NCBI GenBank assembly: GCA_036877525.1
Contig: JAZGTH010000002.1
Coordinates: forward strand, 12,938,001 to 13,002,000
Direction: 5' to 3'
Length of the DNA: 64,000 nt
From: Chromobotia macracanthus
Taxonomy: Eukaryota > Chordata > Actinopteri > Cypriniformes > Botiidae
Shown: positions 33,151 to 45,815 of the stretch, piece by piece
Position numbering within the stretch: position 1 is the stretch's first letter
Layout of the letters: every line of letters starts with the position of its first letter
Translations under genes and position numbers: made by a program
The notes under the pieces: model-generated
Databases searched by the model: none
What the model was told of the DNA's origin: nothing
What the model saw: only the letters and a program-made list of their open reading frames with translations

Positions 33151-36100
33151 CCGCCTGGTGCTCATCTGTTCTTGGCCCACATTACAGACAGACAGGCATT
33201 AGAGGCATCAGATTGGTCCCGTGTGCATGTGTGTTTGTTTCAGGATATATGTGTGTTTATGCGCCTACAGTAGAGCAACAGGTGCAGTAATTATCAGGGT
33301 GAGGGGAGTTGTTTACCAGTGTTTTCCAGGAGCAGCTTACAACAGCTGACAGGCAGCATCTCAGAGCTGGAGCTACACCATAAGAATAATTTCTGATACT
33401 TATTCTTCTCTGCTGTCTGTGCCACCTGACCAGCTTCTTTTTGAGCCAGACAACAGCAAGAGTCACGGCCTGCTGTAGCGTGTGAGTATCACAGATATCT
33501 CCAGTGATGGTTAACCTAGTCTTGCATAACTAGACCGTCGACTATCATAGTGTGGTCCATATTGCAGCATGTTCTGGCCAAGAACCGCCCAAATGAACAG
33601 TAAGTGGACCTAATTGGCTGACATGTAAAATGAGCAGGGGTTTTTTTGTGTGATGTTTATGAGTGGATGACGGTGGAATTCACTGTTCAGGTGTGCTGAA
33701 AAAAATTGTGAAAAAAAAGATCTGCACAGAACACATTTTTTGTCCCACTCCCACAGGACGGATTTTCCATCCCACACGACTTTCGCCGGCTCCCACTGAC
33801 AAATTTTCGAAGACTTTCTCCCTGCCCGCTCACGCTTAATTTAAGTCAGATTTAATACAAACAGTGTGACAGATGAAACTGTTCGTTGAAACAAACAGTG
33901 TGACAGAATCCCAGATGGGCTGGACTTCTACTTCCTTATGACCTGTGTTTCACATGCATTATTTAAAAAAATAACAAAATATCAATTTTTAATTTTTAAA
34001 ATCCTGATGTATTCATAGGCATCTCTCAGACAGCACGCTTCCGCCCACAACTCATAAATACCGCACCACAACAAATGTAATCGAGTCCCAAGGGAAACTT
34101 GTGGAAATGAGGCTTCCATCCCAAACATAACTCTTGAATATCTTTCGGAGATTTAAAGCCACAAACCTTGCAAATTTAGGAAAATCCAGCAACTAGCTCT
34201 TCCTCAACAGAATGTAGTGTAGCTACTTTAATGGGATTTGGCCAAAAATTACATTTTTACCATTATTTTACCATTCTCCCCAAGACTGAGATTGTTGTTA
34301 ACCTAACAGTTGATTTTAGGCTGGTTATAGGTGCAGCGCTTATACACTGTAGCCCAGGTGGTTGTCTTTTGTCAGGTGAACAACAATGAGCATGACTGAT
34401 GCAGGAACTTTAGCTGTTAAGTGGGTGGATGAAGTGACTGTGAGCTCTTCACAGGACTGAGAGCTTTTTAGCATTCAGGAAAAGAGAGAGACCTTTGACT
34501 GCTGATCCTCCTGGCACATTAGTTCTATTCCATGGTCATATTGAGATGCTGGGTGCTTATTGTAGGATAGACTGTACCTCCACGTTCTCCTCTGCATGAC
34601 TGCCTCTCTCAGCCCTCAGTTACTCTCTTATTTCTCAGATGTGATTTTGCTACCCTTTAAGGCTGATCTTTTCCAGAAATATTTTTTTTCCACTGGTTGA
34701 TTACCTTGATAGTAATCACTAAGTAAAGCAGTATATATAAGTATATATCTTCTATGGAAGGCACAGGACGATACAGTATTTGTCCAATCATTGCATTCAG
34801 TCCAAATGCAATGATAGGACGTCCTACTTGCTTGTCAGACTATGTATTTGCATACTTTGCTAGCTATTGCAGGAGGCGTGGCTTTGGAGAGCGCTCTGAG
34901 TGGAGGGTGGGATCATATGCTTTCAAAGCTAGGTTGCTATTGCTAGCCTCTCTGAAATTGCCTGGCCTACCTTTAAAGAAGTCTTTTAAAGCAGACCTGC
35001 TTTTGTCACGAATTGTTAGTGAAGACAGGAATTTTATAGTACAGTTTGATGTTTTTTTATCACCCTATCCTGTTCTACTTAAATGTGCCCTTATATAAAA
35101 CAACAGGTAAAAGACAAATTTTAAAGGCCTAATAAGCTTGTGTAAAAGCCCCGCTTAAATTTTCAGGACTGTCATAAAGTTTTAAAGGCACTGTCAGTTT
35201 TGACAAATGAATTTGCACGTTTATTTTTTAATGTTTAGAAATAGATTTTCTGGGGTTGTTATGTCTTTGATTCGGGACTCCCAGCATGCACTGCAGCCTG
35301 AGTAATCATTGTGAATGTTTACTTAGATATTCAATTTTAAAAATATTTTTTCATATTTATTTAATAATATGTATTGTTCAATATTTTTTAATTTTATGCA
35401 CTTTATGTATTTGCTTGTCGTGTTCTTTGGGTTGTAGTTTTTACATTCTTCAGAAAAGCACAAAATTTACTTCACTGTCAGGGTTATTGTGGCGAAAACA
35501 GAAACGGGGCTTGACTTTGGGTTTTTATTCATCGAGTATTCAAGCCGCTTCGGTTCACTGTTGTTTAAACAAGAAGCAGAGTCACCCCTGTTAGTAAATA
35601 CAGCTGTCAGTCCCAAAGGCTGTGTATATTGTGAATGTCACAAGTTAGCCTGGAGTGACTTGAGCTGAGCCACTTCTGGCATGTTTTTAGCACTTCAGTG
35701 TGTTTATAGCTCAGAATAAGTTTATGCTGCCTTCTCAGAAGCGCCTCTGTGTTTCCTCCCCTCCTCTTCTTTTCTTAACACTTTTTATGGAAAGCTTTCC
35801 TCCCCATTTTTCACACTCCAAGGTGACAACCTTCTCAACTCTGAGAGGAAGTCGGTGCTCCCCCCCAGTGTGGGCTTATTTGTTAGCCTGATAGAGCAGA
35901 GAATTAGCAAGCCGCTTCTCTGTGCCGGCACAAACGGAAAACGCAGCGAGCGAAGTGTCACCGAGCTTCTGGCGTTCTGGGTTCTGCGAGTATGGAGAGC
36001 GCCGGGCTGCTCTCGGCAGATGCTGCTGGGAAATCCCAGCATGCAGTGGAGGCAGGGAAGAACGGGTGCCATCCGTGCCGCAAAATAAGAAACTTTTGCA

Positions 36101-36980
36101 GCTATCAGATCCGCATTGGATGCGGTTTCAAAGAACAGCAAGAGATGGCTGTTGTGATTGCAACAGAGCTTTTCATCTCCGAGCACAAAGCCACGAAGCA
36201 GTCACATGTGAATTAATGTGGATTTCTCAGTTTAGTTTTGTAAATAGGTGGTGTGTTCAGATGCTTGCAGGAAAGCTGCAAGGCAAAATAACTGTTTACG
36301 TAGCGTACAATGTATGGAGATCAGCTCTCTCCTCTCGGTGTATCACTGCAAAGAGCTAGTCTTTATTATGGAAATAATAGTCCACTACTTTCTTTACATT
36401 TACTGTACATGTTTACAAAGAAAGATACAGTTCAATGGTGTCTCTCTCTATCCTTTTCACAAACAGTGAAGACTCTTTTATCACTCCTCAAAGAGAAAAA
36501 CTATTACAAAAAAAAGAGAAAAACTTTCAAAAATAGCACAGGGGTTAGTGGGAAATAACCTTGGCCAAGGGTATGTTTTTATGAAAAAGTGTGGAATGAC
36601 AACACACACACATACACACAATAAGAAAGTTTCCACCAGCAGGATGGCTCCACCGTGAGTCCGCCTGGCAATTTTGCTTTTGTACTAAATCCTTTCTGTG
36701 AACGTCTGATGTAACAGAACAGTGAAATTGTATTTGGAGATGTCTCCGGATCCAGCGAGAGGCAGCTCACGGTAATTGCCCTGTCAATCACCTGACTCCT
36801 GCTGTTCAGTCTGATTGGTTAAGCTGTGGGTAGGGGAAGCTCACCTTAGAGGAGAGAAAACTCTTTCCTTGCTCTCTCCATCTCTTCTTCTGTAGACCCC
36901 ATGGGCTTCTGGTTGCCCAGGGGGTCTCTACTGCTTAGAGGCCCGTACACAAACATCTGAAGGTGGGATGCCTAATATAG
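33151..36980. other. Intron stretch without confirmed feature
   Basis: 34750-35000 (GCAGGAGGCGTGGCTTTGGA) and 35100-35230 look like pieces of old interspersed repeats, but I cannot assign them. 35880-36120 is CpG-enriched with open frames on both strands and no recognisable protein. Nothing else seen. Confidence 0.4.
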
Positions 36981-37029
36981 GACAAACATGCTTCTTTATG
37001 TTGAGGAGGTTTTAAAAATGCATTGTTTT

Positions 37030-37240
37030 AAAGAAATGAAAAAATAAAAAATTCTCCATCATTTCAAACCTATATGAATGTTTTCTTTTGGGGAACAGAA
37101 GAGAAGATATTTTGAGATATGTATCAGTGGTTTTGTGTCTATACGGTGGAAGTCAGTGGGTGCTACCATTGTTTGGTTATCCACATGCTTCAAAATATCT
37201 TCTTTTGTCTTCCTCAGAAGCAAAAAGTCAAACTATTCAT
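37030..37240. mobile_element. Palindromic non-autonomous DNA element, degraded
   Basis: Left arm: ATTTCAAACCTATATGAATG, then GGGAACAGAAGAGAAGATAT. Right arm: CTTCAAAATATCTTCTTTTG. These are the two arms of a very common fish palindromic repeat (AAAGAAGATATTTTG and its complement around GGTGCTACCATTGTTTGGTT). Its ends are eroded. Confidence 0.55.
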
Positions 37241-38228
37241 AAATGTGACTGCTTTATCATTTAGAGTCAAAAATGTGTTGTTAATGAAGAAACATTTAAT
37301 AAGCAAAAAAATAGAATGTTAATAGTTTATTCTTGATAAAGTTTCAGCTTAAGAGGTAAGTTAAAGACTGAAATCATCTCTTAATCAGTGACATAACCTG
37401 TCATCTAACATTACATTTACATTATGTGGAAACTCTATAAAAGAGCCTGTTAACATTTAATGCTATCAATGTATTACACAGATGCATTTTTGACATTAAC
37501 CATATCAACCCCTTCATACAGTAAGTCATACTGTATTTCCTTGCCCACACTGAAGCTGTTTGGATCATTCTTCAGTCATGCTCGAATCACACATCCAAAT
37601 GTTAATACCAGCAGGTTATTAAAGCAGAAAAATACATAGTTGAAGCTTGTTCGCCTGCATTGTTATGGATGCCACTGTACACACACATCACACACACAGT
37701 CAATGTGAAAAAGAGCTTCTCCACCTTGCTACGCAATGCTCACAATGGCCGGCAGAAAGGCGGCGTGGGGTTCATAGAGTTTCTTTATAATATTTGCCGT
37801 CAGAGTGAAAAGCCTTTTTGTTTTGTGTCCCCATTCTGTCCTGTCTGAGAGTCACCGGCACTGTATTACTGTGCCGTGTGGTTTATGGCTCAAAGCTTTG
37901 AGGGTCGCTCGAAACATCTGACACTGTGAATGCCAATGTGAGACGGAAGAGCTTGGCACAGAAACTCTGATAGAAGTAATTTCGTAATGGCTCACATTGC
38001 TCTTTGATTATAGTGGTCAAGAGGAGGTCCACTTCTAAATGGGAATGCATTTGTGCTGCACTGCATTAGACGATTAATCTTGTTTCTTTCCATAGCTTTT
38101 GCACTTATGGTTTTGAAAAGTACAGCTATATCTCAATGCACAGGCAAAATTCTGTAATGGTTCTGCTGTATTATGTGATCTTTGAGTGGACCTGAGTGGT
38201 TTTCAGCTCAGTTTCTCAAGAAAACGGT

Positions 38229-38378
38229 GTTCCTGTAGCTTAATTGGTAGAGCATTGCGTTAGCAGTGCAATAGGTTGGGGGTTCGATTCCCAGGAAGCA
38301 CATGTACTGATAAAAAACGTGTAACTTGAATATTATGTAAGTCACTTTGGATAAAAGCATCTGGTAAACGTAAATGAA
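38229..38378 (+). mobile_element. tRNA-derived SINE, well preserved
   Basis: Head: TTCCTGTAGCTTAATTGGTA (A box TAGCTTAATTGGTAGAGC) and GGGGGTTCGATTCCCAGGAA (B box GGTTCGATTCC). Tail: GTAAGTCACTTTGGATAAAA, then GCATCTGGTAAACGTAAATG. The spacing of A and B boxes is that of a tRNA, so an internal pol III promoter is intact at the motif level. There is no CCA or anticodon-arm folding that would make it a functional tRNA. Confidence 0.85.
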
Positions 38379-38864
38379 CAAGTGTCTCTGTTTCATGTTC
38401 ATGCTATGGCCTTGTTTCAAATGTTGCATGTCACCTACATGCTACATCCCCGCAGGTGGCCTTTTTTGCACCTTTTGTGTGGCCTATACTGGAATACATT
38501 GTGATGTACTACCCAACAGTCCATGCAACGTATCACATTGTGCATGGATTATAATGTATATCAATTTGCTGGGATGCAGTTCTATAACACATGAGTTTCA
38601 TGCTAACATGTGCAGTGCATAATTGTGATTGTTCTTTCAAACCATTCTCAGTTGCATGTTAAATATTTTTAAATGCCATTTTCATTTTAAAAAACTGTTT
38701 AATTGACAATTATTTAATCTATGTAATCTAATTTTTCACACGTTTCGAAATGTTTCTAAACCACGTGTTTTTGCACATGTGAAATTCATGTGGCTTTTCT
38801 ATAAATGATTTAATGTGATTTAATTTCATTTGATTGGCAGTTGTCCCAAGCAAAAGGTTTTCCA

Positions 38865-39076
38865 CACTGTCAGAAAAATGTGTAACTTTAGGTTGTCACA
38901 GGCGCAGTACCCTCAAAAGGCACCTGCTGTACCCTTTAACACCTTAAGATGTATTAAAACGTACCCTTTAGGGGTAGATAAGGTACAAATACATTTCTGT
39001 CACAGCAGGTGTACCTTTTAATGGTTCTGCCCCAGTGACAAGCTGAAGGTACAAATTTTACACATTTTCGACAGTG
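38865..39076. mobile_element. MITE with CACTGTC ends
   Basis: CACTGTCAGAAAAATGTGTA at the left is inverted at the right as TTACACATTTTCGACAGTG. The interior has several GTACC/GGTAC words (AGTACCCTCAAAAGG, GTACCCTTTAGGGGTA, AAGGTACAAAT). About 212 bp, without coding capacity. I recognise it as a common fish repeat type but do not assign a superfamily. Confidence 0.7.
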
Positions 39077-39188
39077 TAGCTGTGCTAGTTTTATGCCTCT
39101 AATCCCCCCTCCCACACACTTTTCTTGTTCTTGTACAATATATGCCCCCATAAAGTCTGCTGCTCAATATTGCTGTATATTGTTATGT

Positions 39189-39190
<2 letters not shown>

Positions 39191-39221
<31 letters not shown>
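39191..39221 (+). repeat. (AC)n microsatellite
   Basis: About 15 AC units followed by GTGTGTTTG, a small local inverted repeat. Confidence 0.95.
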
Positions 39222-39224
<3 letters not shown>

Positions 39225-39407
39225 TGTTTGTATGTTTACTACAAATTTGTACCCAAAAGTCAGAAAAACCTGACAAATCTGAGCAAAACCTCCTTTTGGG
39301 ACTGTCCTAATTTGTAATACCACTATAAAAATACAGCAAATCATTTTTTTAATCGAAAAATGCAGAAAGTTCAGTTAGGGTTAGAGTGTGGTTAGAATTA
39401 AGTTATA

Positions 39408-39410
<3 letters not shown>

Positions 39411-39471
<61 letters not shown>
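39411..39471 (+). repeat. Long (TG)n microsatellite
   Basis: About 30 perfect TG units, the longest dinucleotide GT run in the window. Confidence 0.98.
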
Positions 39472-39473
<2 letters not shown>

Positions 39474-41679
39474 CTTACAGAAATCTTGCACTCTCTCTGA
39501 TTCTCTCCAGCATCTTCACACTGATGTGTCTGCTCAACCTCTTTCACAATTAACCGTGTGGCATGCTTTTAATAATTGGCCCGTTAATTGTCGACAAATG
39601 AAGAGTGATGTAAAATAGCTAATAGCTTGTACTAATTAATAGGGGAATTGAAGGCTTGTTAATTAAGGGCATACAGGACAAGGACCAGCTCGGCTAATTT
39701 GAGCAATAAAAACGAGCCTGAGGATTCATTTCCAAACAGATCTGATTCACAGGAAGTGGTGAGTCTACTGAACCTACTGAATCCTTTAGCCTGAGTCACA
39801 CAGATCACAGACCATCTACATCTGTCATGCATTCAGATGTAAATATGGTCCTGCACTTTTCACAAAAATATATATATTTATATAAATATATTTAGACCAC
39901 CAGTGATTGCTATCAGGATGTGAAGAGACTTTGAACCAGCATAACAAAAATTGTTTCTGGAAAAAATCACCTACCCTGCCTTTAACTGTGACACGTATTC
40001 TTCAGAAAAATGTAAATATTTGATAAATATTTAATAAAAAAAAAATGAGATTAAATACTGAATTCTGAATTGAATACTGAATTAAACACAATGCATCCAG
40101 TCTGCACACAAACACAGATTTCTTTAACAGCCAGTCACGAACACCAAGCTCGTGTTACACATTCTGTGTCAACCTTAGATGAAATAAACAAAAAGTCTCT
40201 TTGATACAGTCTTCTTGGAAACAGAGCAGTCAGAACAGAGCCTCTAGCCTCAGGTCCCCAGTGACCTGCATTTCAGCGCTGATGCTTTAATTCTGCGGAG
40301 AGAAACACATTATTTATCTCACATTTGGACACTTGAACTCTGTGTGGGGAAACAGACATAAATATTTACATCCAAACTAAAAGGGCTATTAGCAAAGTAA
40401 CACCTCTTCCTTTTGTTCCCGAATTTCCCGACTTCCTGCCAAACACGACCAACATTCTCGTGTCTTGTCTTTGTTTCTGATGTTTGTGTTCCAGGATTGG
40501 ATGCTAGCCCCTCCTTTTCTTAAATTCTTCTTCTGTTTTGTAGAGTTTGGCTCTGTTTGTGTCTCCAAATGTGCTGTTAAGTAACATGGCTGGGTTTTTT
40601 ATACGTGATAAGACACAGAGGCCTACCCAGCTAACAATTAAAGGTTGTAAAAACATTTCCCTAATGTTTCCATTAAGTAACAAAAACATAAATTTTGTAA
40701 AATAACTGTTAAATAAATGAAGAAAAAGACGAGAAAGTGCAACACTGGAGTTCATTAGAATGAGATATGGAGAGGTCTGAGCACTTGTAATGAATGTAAT
40801 TACTGAACTGTATTTATTAGATGAAATGGCACCTCACTCCATTTTCACACGCCAATGATTCATTCACGCGCGTATTACAATCGCCGAAAATTTGACCAGC
40901 AAGTGGCTCTCCGATCAGAATAATGTACACGGCACTGTTGTTCCGCGAGGGCCATTAGCATTCATGAACCGAGCCAGTAAAGGAAGATTCTAAGACAAAT
41001 CACGGAAAGAAATGTAACAAATATTCGAACAGTCTCTGCGTAGCGCTGGCGAGACAAAGAGATCTTCTCTGTGAAACTGTTTCTCTCCCTCTACATAAAT
41101 GACTTACCTGGACAGCTTTATGTTTGCCTGGAGAAGATTAAAACAGATTCCGTTCCCCCGCTTGAGCGTACATATTCGTGTCAGTGCTTTCCTGCTTGAA
41201 AAGCAGTCTAATCTAAATGCTTTTGTCAGGGGAGATTTCTAAGATTGCTGCAGCCCCGCTACAAATTGGTTGTGTCATCTTATAATGAACTATTTGAGTG
41301 TTGCGTCTCTGCGGCCAGCGATCTGATGATTACTGTATGCTGCTTTCACCATTAGCTCCAGACGTACCTGCCTCTGTACCTGCTTTATTCATACCTCCCA
41401 CTCCAATCTAATAAACCACAGGAGGCAGCTGAGGAGAACAGCTGTATGTTCTGGCATTATGGTTCTCGCCTTCTTGAGCTCTCTCGAGGCTGACTGGCAT
41501 CTCTGTAGGAGTCCTGAATGTAGGACAGAGAAATCACAAATGAGTTCTCTGTAATATCTCTTTAATATAGGTTTTAATTTGAGCTCAGACATTTCTTATC
41601 AGCAAAATATCTGAGCAAAGCCGTTCAAATTTTAAAGTTCTAAAGTAGTGCTTTAGTGTATGTCAATTATCTCATATAT
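39472..41679. other. Intron stretch; possible conserved noncoding sequence at 39550-39770 and 40800-41120
   Basis: 39550-39770 contains many TAAT/ATTA cores (TTAATAATTGGCCCGTTAAT, TACTAATTAATAGG, TTAATTAAGG) in otherwise non-repetitive sequence. 40800-41120 is non-repetitive and mildly CpG-rich. A fragment of the CAGCTAACA-type element is at 40628-40700. No exon seen. Confidence 0.4.
40628..40700. mobile_element. Fragment of a CAGCTAACA-ended element
   Basis: CAGCTAACAATTAAAGGTTG then ATTTCCCTAATGTTTCCATT resemble the two ends of the element at 55215-55535 brought close together. Confidence 0.4.
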
Positions 41680-41940
41680 ACTCATAAAAATAAAGGTTCT
41701 TTAAAGGTTCTTCACAGCAATGCCATAGAAGAACAATTTTCCCAAAAAACCATTCAGTCAAAGGTTCTTAAAAGAACCATTTCTTAACTTTATATAGTCT
41801 AAAGGATCTGTTTTTCTCACTACAAAGAACCAGACCAGTGAAACAGACAGGTTCTATTCATGGTCAAGGTTCTTTATGGAACCATACAGTCAGAAATGGT
41901 TCTTTAATGGCATTGTGGAGTACCTTTTTTTTAAGTGGGG
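41680..41940. mobile_element. Palindromic MITE rich in GGTTCTT/AAGAACC
   Basis: The left end ACTCATAAAAATAAAGGTTC is roughly inverted at the right end (ACCTTTTTTTTAAGTGGGG). Between them GGTTCTT and AAGAACC or GAACCAT words recur on both strands. I recognise it as a widespread fish non-autonomous element. No coding capacity. Confidence 0.65.
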
Positions 41941-44182
41941 TGCAGTTTTTTATTTTTCTCAACAAAGTCTCAACTGTGCTCAAATTTGCCAAGATGCTAG
42001 TCAATGAAATGTTGGAGATTTAAAAATCTTTCACAACAAAACATCTGATCAATGCTATTACGATTTTTATAGCTTTAATGGTTTTATTATTGTATGTCAG
42101 TAATTTTTTTTGCGTGTCTTTTATATTTCTCCTTTCAGTAGCATTTTTAAGAGCATTTTTAACATCTGTGTGAAAGTTGACACACCGGCAGCAGAACTGT
42201 GCTGTGCTGAGCAGAAGTTTGTGAGAAGAGAGTACACGTTATCTCCGCCACTCTTTACTATTGGGCATGCTCAGCACGCTGGTGAGGTGACCTTTGACCT
42301 TAGCTGGGGGATTGTGGGTATCTCAGCCATTCCACAAAGCGCTGCTGTCTGAGGCGGATGAGATGGGCAAAGCCGGGCAGAAAGTGTATCATTTCTCGGG
42401 TCGAGAGACAGTAAAGAGCCTGTCCCAATCTTCCTCCATTCTTCCAAGTTTTCTTTGTTCGCAAAGATGCTCGCTCTTAAACCACCACTGACACCTCTTC
42501 TTCTCTTTCATCTCGCCTCTTCTCTCTCTCTTCTCTCTCCTCCCTCTATCCTCCTTCTGTTCCCACTCTCCACTGAGAGTAGCCCTCTCTCAGACCATGA
42601 GCCTTTGTGTTTCGCTGCTCATTGCTAATTAGCGACCCTCCCCGCTGCTTCAAATCCAACTTCAGAAATGTGTGAATACGTTATCGATATTTACATTTAT
42701 ACACGCTCACCTCCATGCGATAGTGCTTTCAACAATAAAATGCTGTTTATGGGCTTGAGTCTCTGCATGCAGTATGCGGTCATGCTCGGCTGCACAGGAG
42801 AGAAATGCAGTAAATGCAATCTGAGGCTGAGTGGGACTGGAGTATCTTAAAATCTCCAGTCTGACTGAATTAATGTGGGCAACCAATCAGATTACACGGA
42901 ATCAGAATGTCTGATGAAGCAGTGGCTTCCATCCAGTTGACATTATCTGTTTAGTTTGTCTCTGTGGCAGAGTCCTCACGGAGATAAAATCTCTTTAAAG
43001 TCCCCATAAAATGGCGTGACGCGGACAGTTTTCTATTTCTGTTCAAGCAGGACGTTTGGGTTGGACATATTAAAGGGCTTATTCAGTTTTTTGTTGTTGT
43101 ATAAATAGCTAATAGCCCAAAGTTGACATCACTGCTATGAATATGATTTTCTGCTTCCTATTGCTGTTGCTAGTTATTTTAGTTTTATTGTAATTTTATT
43201 AATATTTTATAGTGCCTTTTATTTTTGTATTTGTAGTGTTCATGTTATTTTCACATTTTTAGAAATGTTGCTGTTCTGTTCTGTTCTGTTCTGTTCATTT
43301 TATCATTTATTTATGATTTTATTTTTGTTTATTTCAGTTTTAGTTTAGCTTTTATTCAAGTTAAACGGTTTTCAATGGTTTTCAATATCGCTTTGTCAGA
43401 ACCTGAAATACACTAAACTAAGTTCACCATTTTCAATATTTAATAATATTTAGGCCTGTATTTTACTTCATTTCAGTTTTTAGTTATCAGAAATGTTTGT
43501 TTATAATAGTTTTGGGTAATAATAATAACCCTGCTAGTGAGAAATATCACACCACAATGGCATCATAAATGTTGTTTCTTTACCACAGTGAAGTCCACAC
43601 TTAAAGTACATATCAGCAGTTTATGAACAGGCACGTGGCCTCTGTCTTCTGGAATCAAATTTAAACACTTCATGCTTTTTCTGATTCCTCTGTCAGGCAA
43701 TCACATATCAGAGTGTGTCATCTGAAAACGATGGGTCTATGTAGTACACTGCGGTTGTTTCATTTGCGAATTCTGTGTTGTGGTAGCTGAACATGAGGCG
43801 GAGAAAGTGTTGGGCGATCAATGTGAGCCAACCGTCAGAGCACGCAGGATAACAGTCTGGATTATTATGAATGAAGGGAAATAGCTAATCTGAATATAGA
43901 TTGCTCCCATCTGGTTCAGGCTGGCAACATTCGTCTGTAATTCAGTAAGCGTCAGCGCATCTGTGTGCGCTAATGAAACAAAAGGCCTGTGTATGAGACA
44001 GAGAGAAAAAGAGTGAGAGAAAAAGACAGAAAGACAAAGAGAAAAAGACAGATTGAGAGATTGTCAGCTCAAGAGCAGCAGGTGGGTCATATGTATGTTT
44101 GAATAAAAAAAACGTATTTATAGAGAACTGTTGTACTCTGAACAAGCAAAAGAGCCTCGCTTATTTCTCAGAAGCACAAAAA
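41941..44182. other. Intron stretch; CT-rich near 42500, AT-rich near 43150-43500
   Basis: 42495-42560 is a mixed CT-rich run. 43150-43480 is T-rich with TTTTAGTTT-type words of an old repeat. No exon recognised. Confidence 0.45.
43271..43296 (+). repeat. (CTGTT)n microsatellite
   Basis: Five CTGTT units. Confidence 0.9.
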
Positions 44183-44277
44183 GTGATAGTTAAACCAAAA
44201 ACGAACATTCTTTGGTCATTTATTTACTCTTGTGTTGTTCCAGACTTGTGTTTATCCTGTGGGACACAAAAAAGATG
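44183..44277 (+). mobile_element. Half copy of the palindromic element family seen at 37030 and 55596
   Basis: GTGATAGTTAAACCAAAAACG, then CATTTATTTACTCTTGTGTTG, TTCCAGACTTG and GGGACACAAAAAAGATG follow the order of one arm of this family. Confidence 0.5.
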
Positions 44278-44912
44278 CTAGGCATGATGTACCTGTTTCA
44301 CTTTGTGTTGAGATTTAACTGGGGATTTGGCGAACAAGGTTAGGATGTTGTGCTTTAAGACAAACTCTGGTCTTAACCTAATGAGGGTTTATTACCTGCC
44401 TGTAGTTACAGTATGTTGGTTAAGAAAAGTAAGATGATGATATTTCTGATATGATAAACATAACTGTGGTTCTGTCACAGCTGGTCTGCTCTTATATGGA
44501 ATATGTTTGATAATAAATCTGTATTATTTTGTAGGACAACATGAAATCAAAATGGACCTTATTTACTTTTTATTTTCTCTCTGGCCTTATTGTGCTTGTT
44601 ATTTTAAAAGGAAAGCAAGTTGTTTTCATAAACTTTCATTAAAATGTAGCTTACACCATCTCTAAAGCAACTTAACTTTTCTGCTGAAGTAACCAAAGCA
44701 GTATTAAGCTAGACTATCATAGCCTGCTTTTTACAGTCCAATCAAATCTAGTAGATAAAATTAAGCCCTGCCCTGTAGTGCGTCCCACTAAATAATGTTT
44801 TTCTCACACATTACTAAAGTTAAATGCATCACCGATGCCACTTCACATTGTTTCTAACCTTTAGTTTTACAAACAATTATCTAATTATTACGAATACAAA
44901 TATCTAGTTATA

Positions 44913-45060
44913 ACATTTACATTTATACATTTGGCAGACACTTTAATCAAAAGTGACTTGCAGCTCATTCAAGGTACACATTTCATCCATACATGTGTTC
45001 CCTAGGAATCGAACCCACAACCTTACATTTCCTGCATGTCTCCAGCATGCATTTCATTGC
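44913..45060 (-). mobile_element. tRNA-derived SINE, minus strand
   Basis: On the minus strand GTTGTGGGTTCGATTCCTAGG (B box) is followed by ATGTGTACCTTGAATGAGCTG and CAAGTCACTTTTGATTAAAG, then TGTCTGCCAAATGTATAAATG, the fish SINE tail. The A-box half is degraded. Confidence 0.7.
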
Positions 45061-45774
45061 ATTACCTTATTTTTTTACCTTTAAGTTTTGTGGACTTCTT
45101 CCATGAATCTCTCTTATCTACACTCCACTGCATAACATATTCTTTAGAATATATCAGAAACTGTACTGTAGTAAACATCTGTGAGGTGTTGTGTTGTGCT
45201 GGACCTACAGCTGATATGAGGGAGCAGACAGCTCTTCTCCTTCTTCTCCAAAACAAACATTATAAGCCCAGCACATCCTCTGCCTCTACACCAAATAAGT
45301 ATTACAGTGGCCTGACCCTCTGACAGAGGCTGGATCAGTCGCCCAGCCCACCTAAACATATCACAGTACTGCACTGCTGTCTTACCCAGCATTTCCCCTT
45401 GGAAATGAAAAATGAGTAGCGGAGAAAACAATTCTTTGGCTTTTTATTGCCGTCTCTTTGCTTTCTGCTAGTGAAATATGTAGCTGTGATTGGGAGGGAC
45501 AGACTGCACATTTCCTCCACATTTTTGAAATTACACAACTACAGAAAAGAACACAGTGAGAGAGACAAGGTTTAGATGTACATTCTTCATTGGGAGTGTG
45601 TGTTGCGTAGCCATACATTATAGCACAACCCTGGTCTGACCTCTGCTGTAGTTCCTCTATAATTCTATGTATTTTATGTTCTGTTTTTAATGGCTTTAAA
45701 GGTTATGTGTGTAATTTCCACGCCAGTAGTGTCATCAAACAGAACAGCAAAAATAAAGGTTTAAAGGATGAAAC

Positions 45775-45776
<2 letters not shown>
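45061..45776. other. Intron stretch without recognisable feature
   Basis: Several overlapping minus-strand frames are present at 45062-45618, but none has recognisable protein character or splice context. Confidence 0.45.

Positions 45777-45814
<38 letters not shown>
45777..45814 (+). repeat. (GT)n microsatellite
   Basis: About 19 perfect GT units. Confidence 0.97.

Positions 45815-45815
<1 letters not shown>

Noticed and set aside
35785..36359. Overlapping frames of 133 and 145 codons on opposite strands
   Set aside because: Neither resembles a known protein; simultaneous openness on both strands follows from higher GC content here.
38229..38300. Functional tRNA gene
   Set aside because: A and B boxes are good, but the sequence is followed by the SINE tail and does not fold with a proper anticodon and acceptor stem by eye; it is a SINE head.
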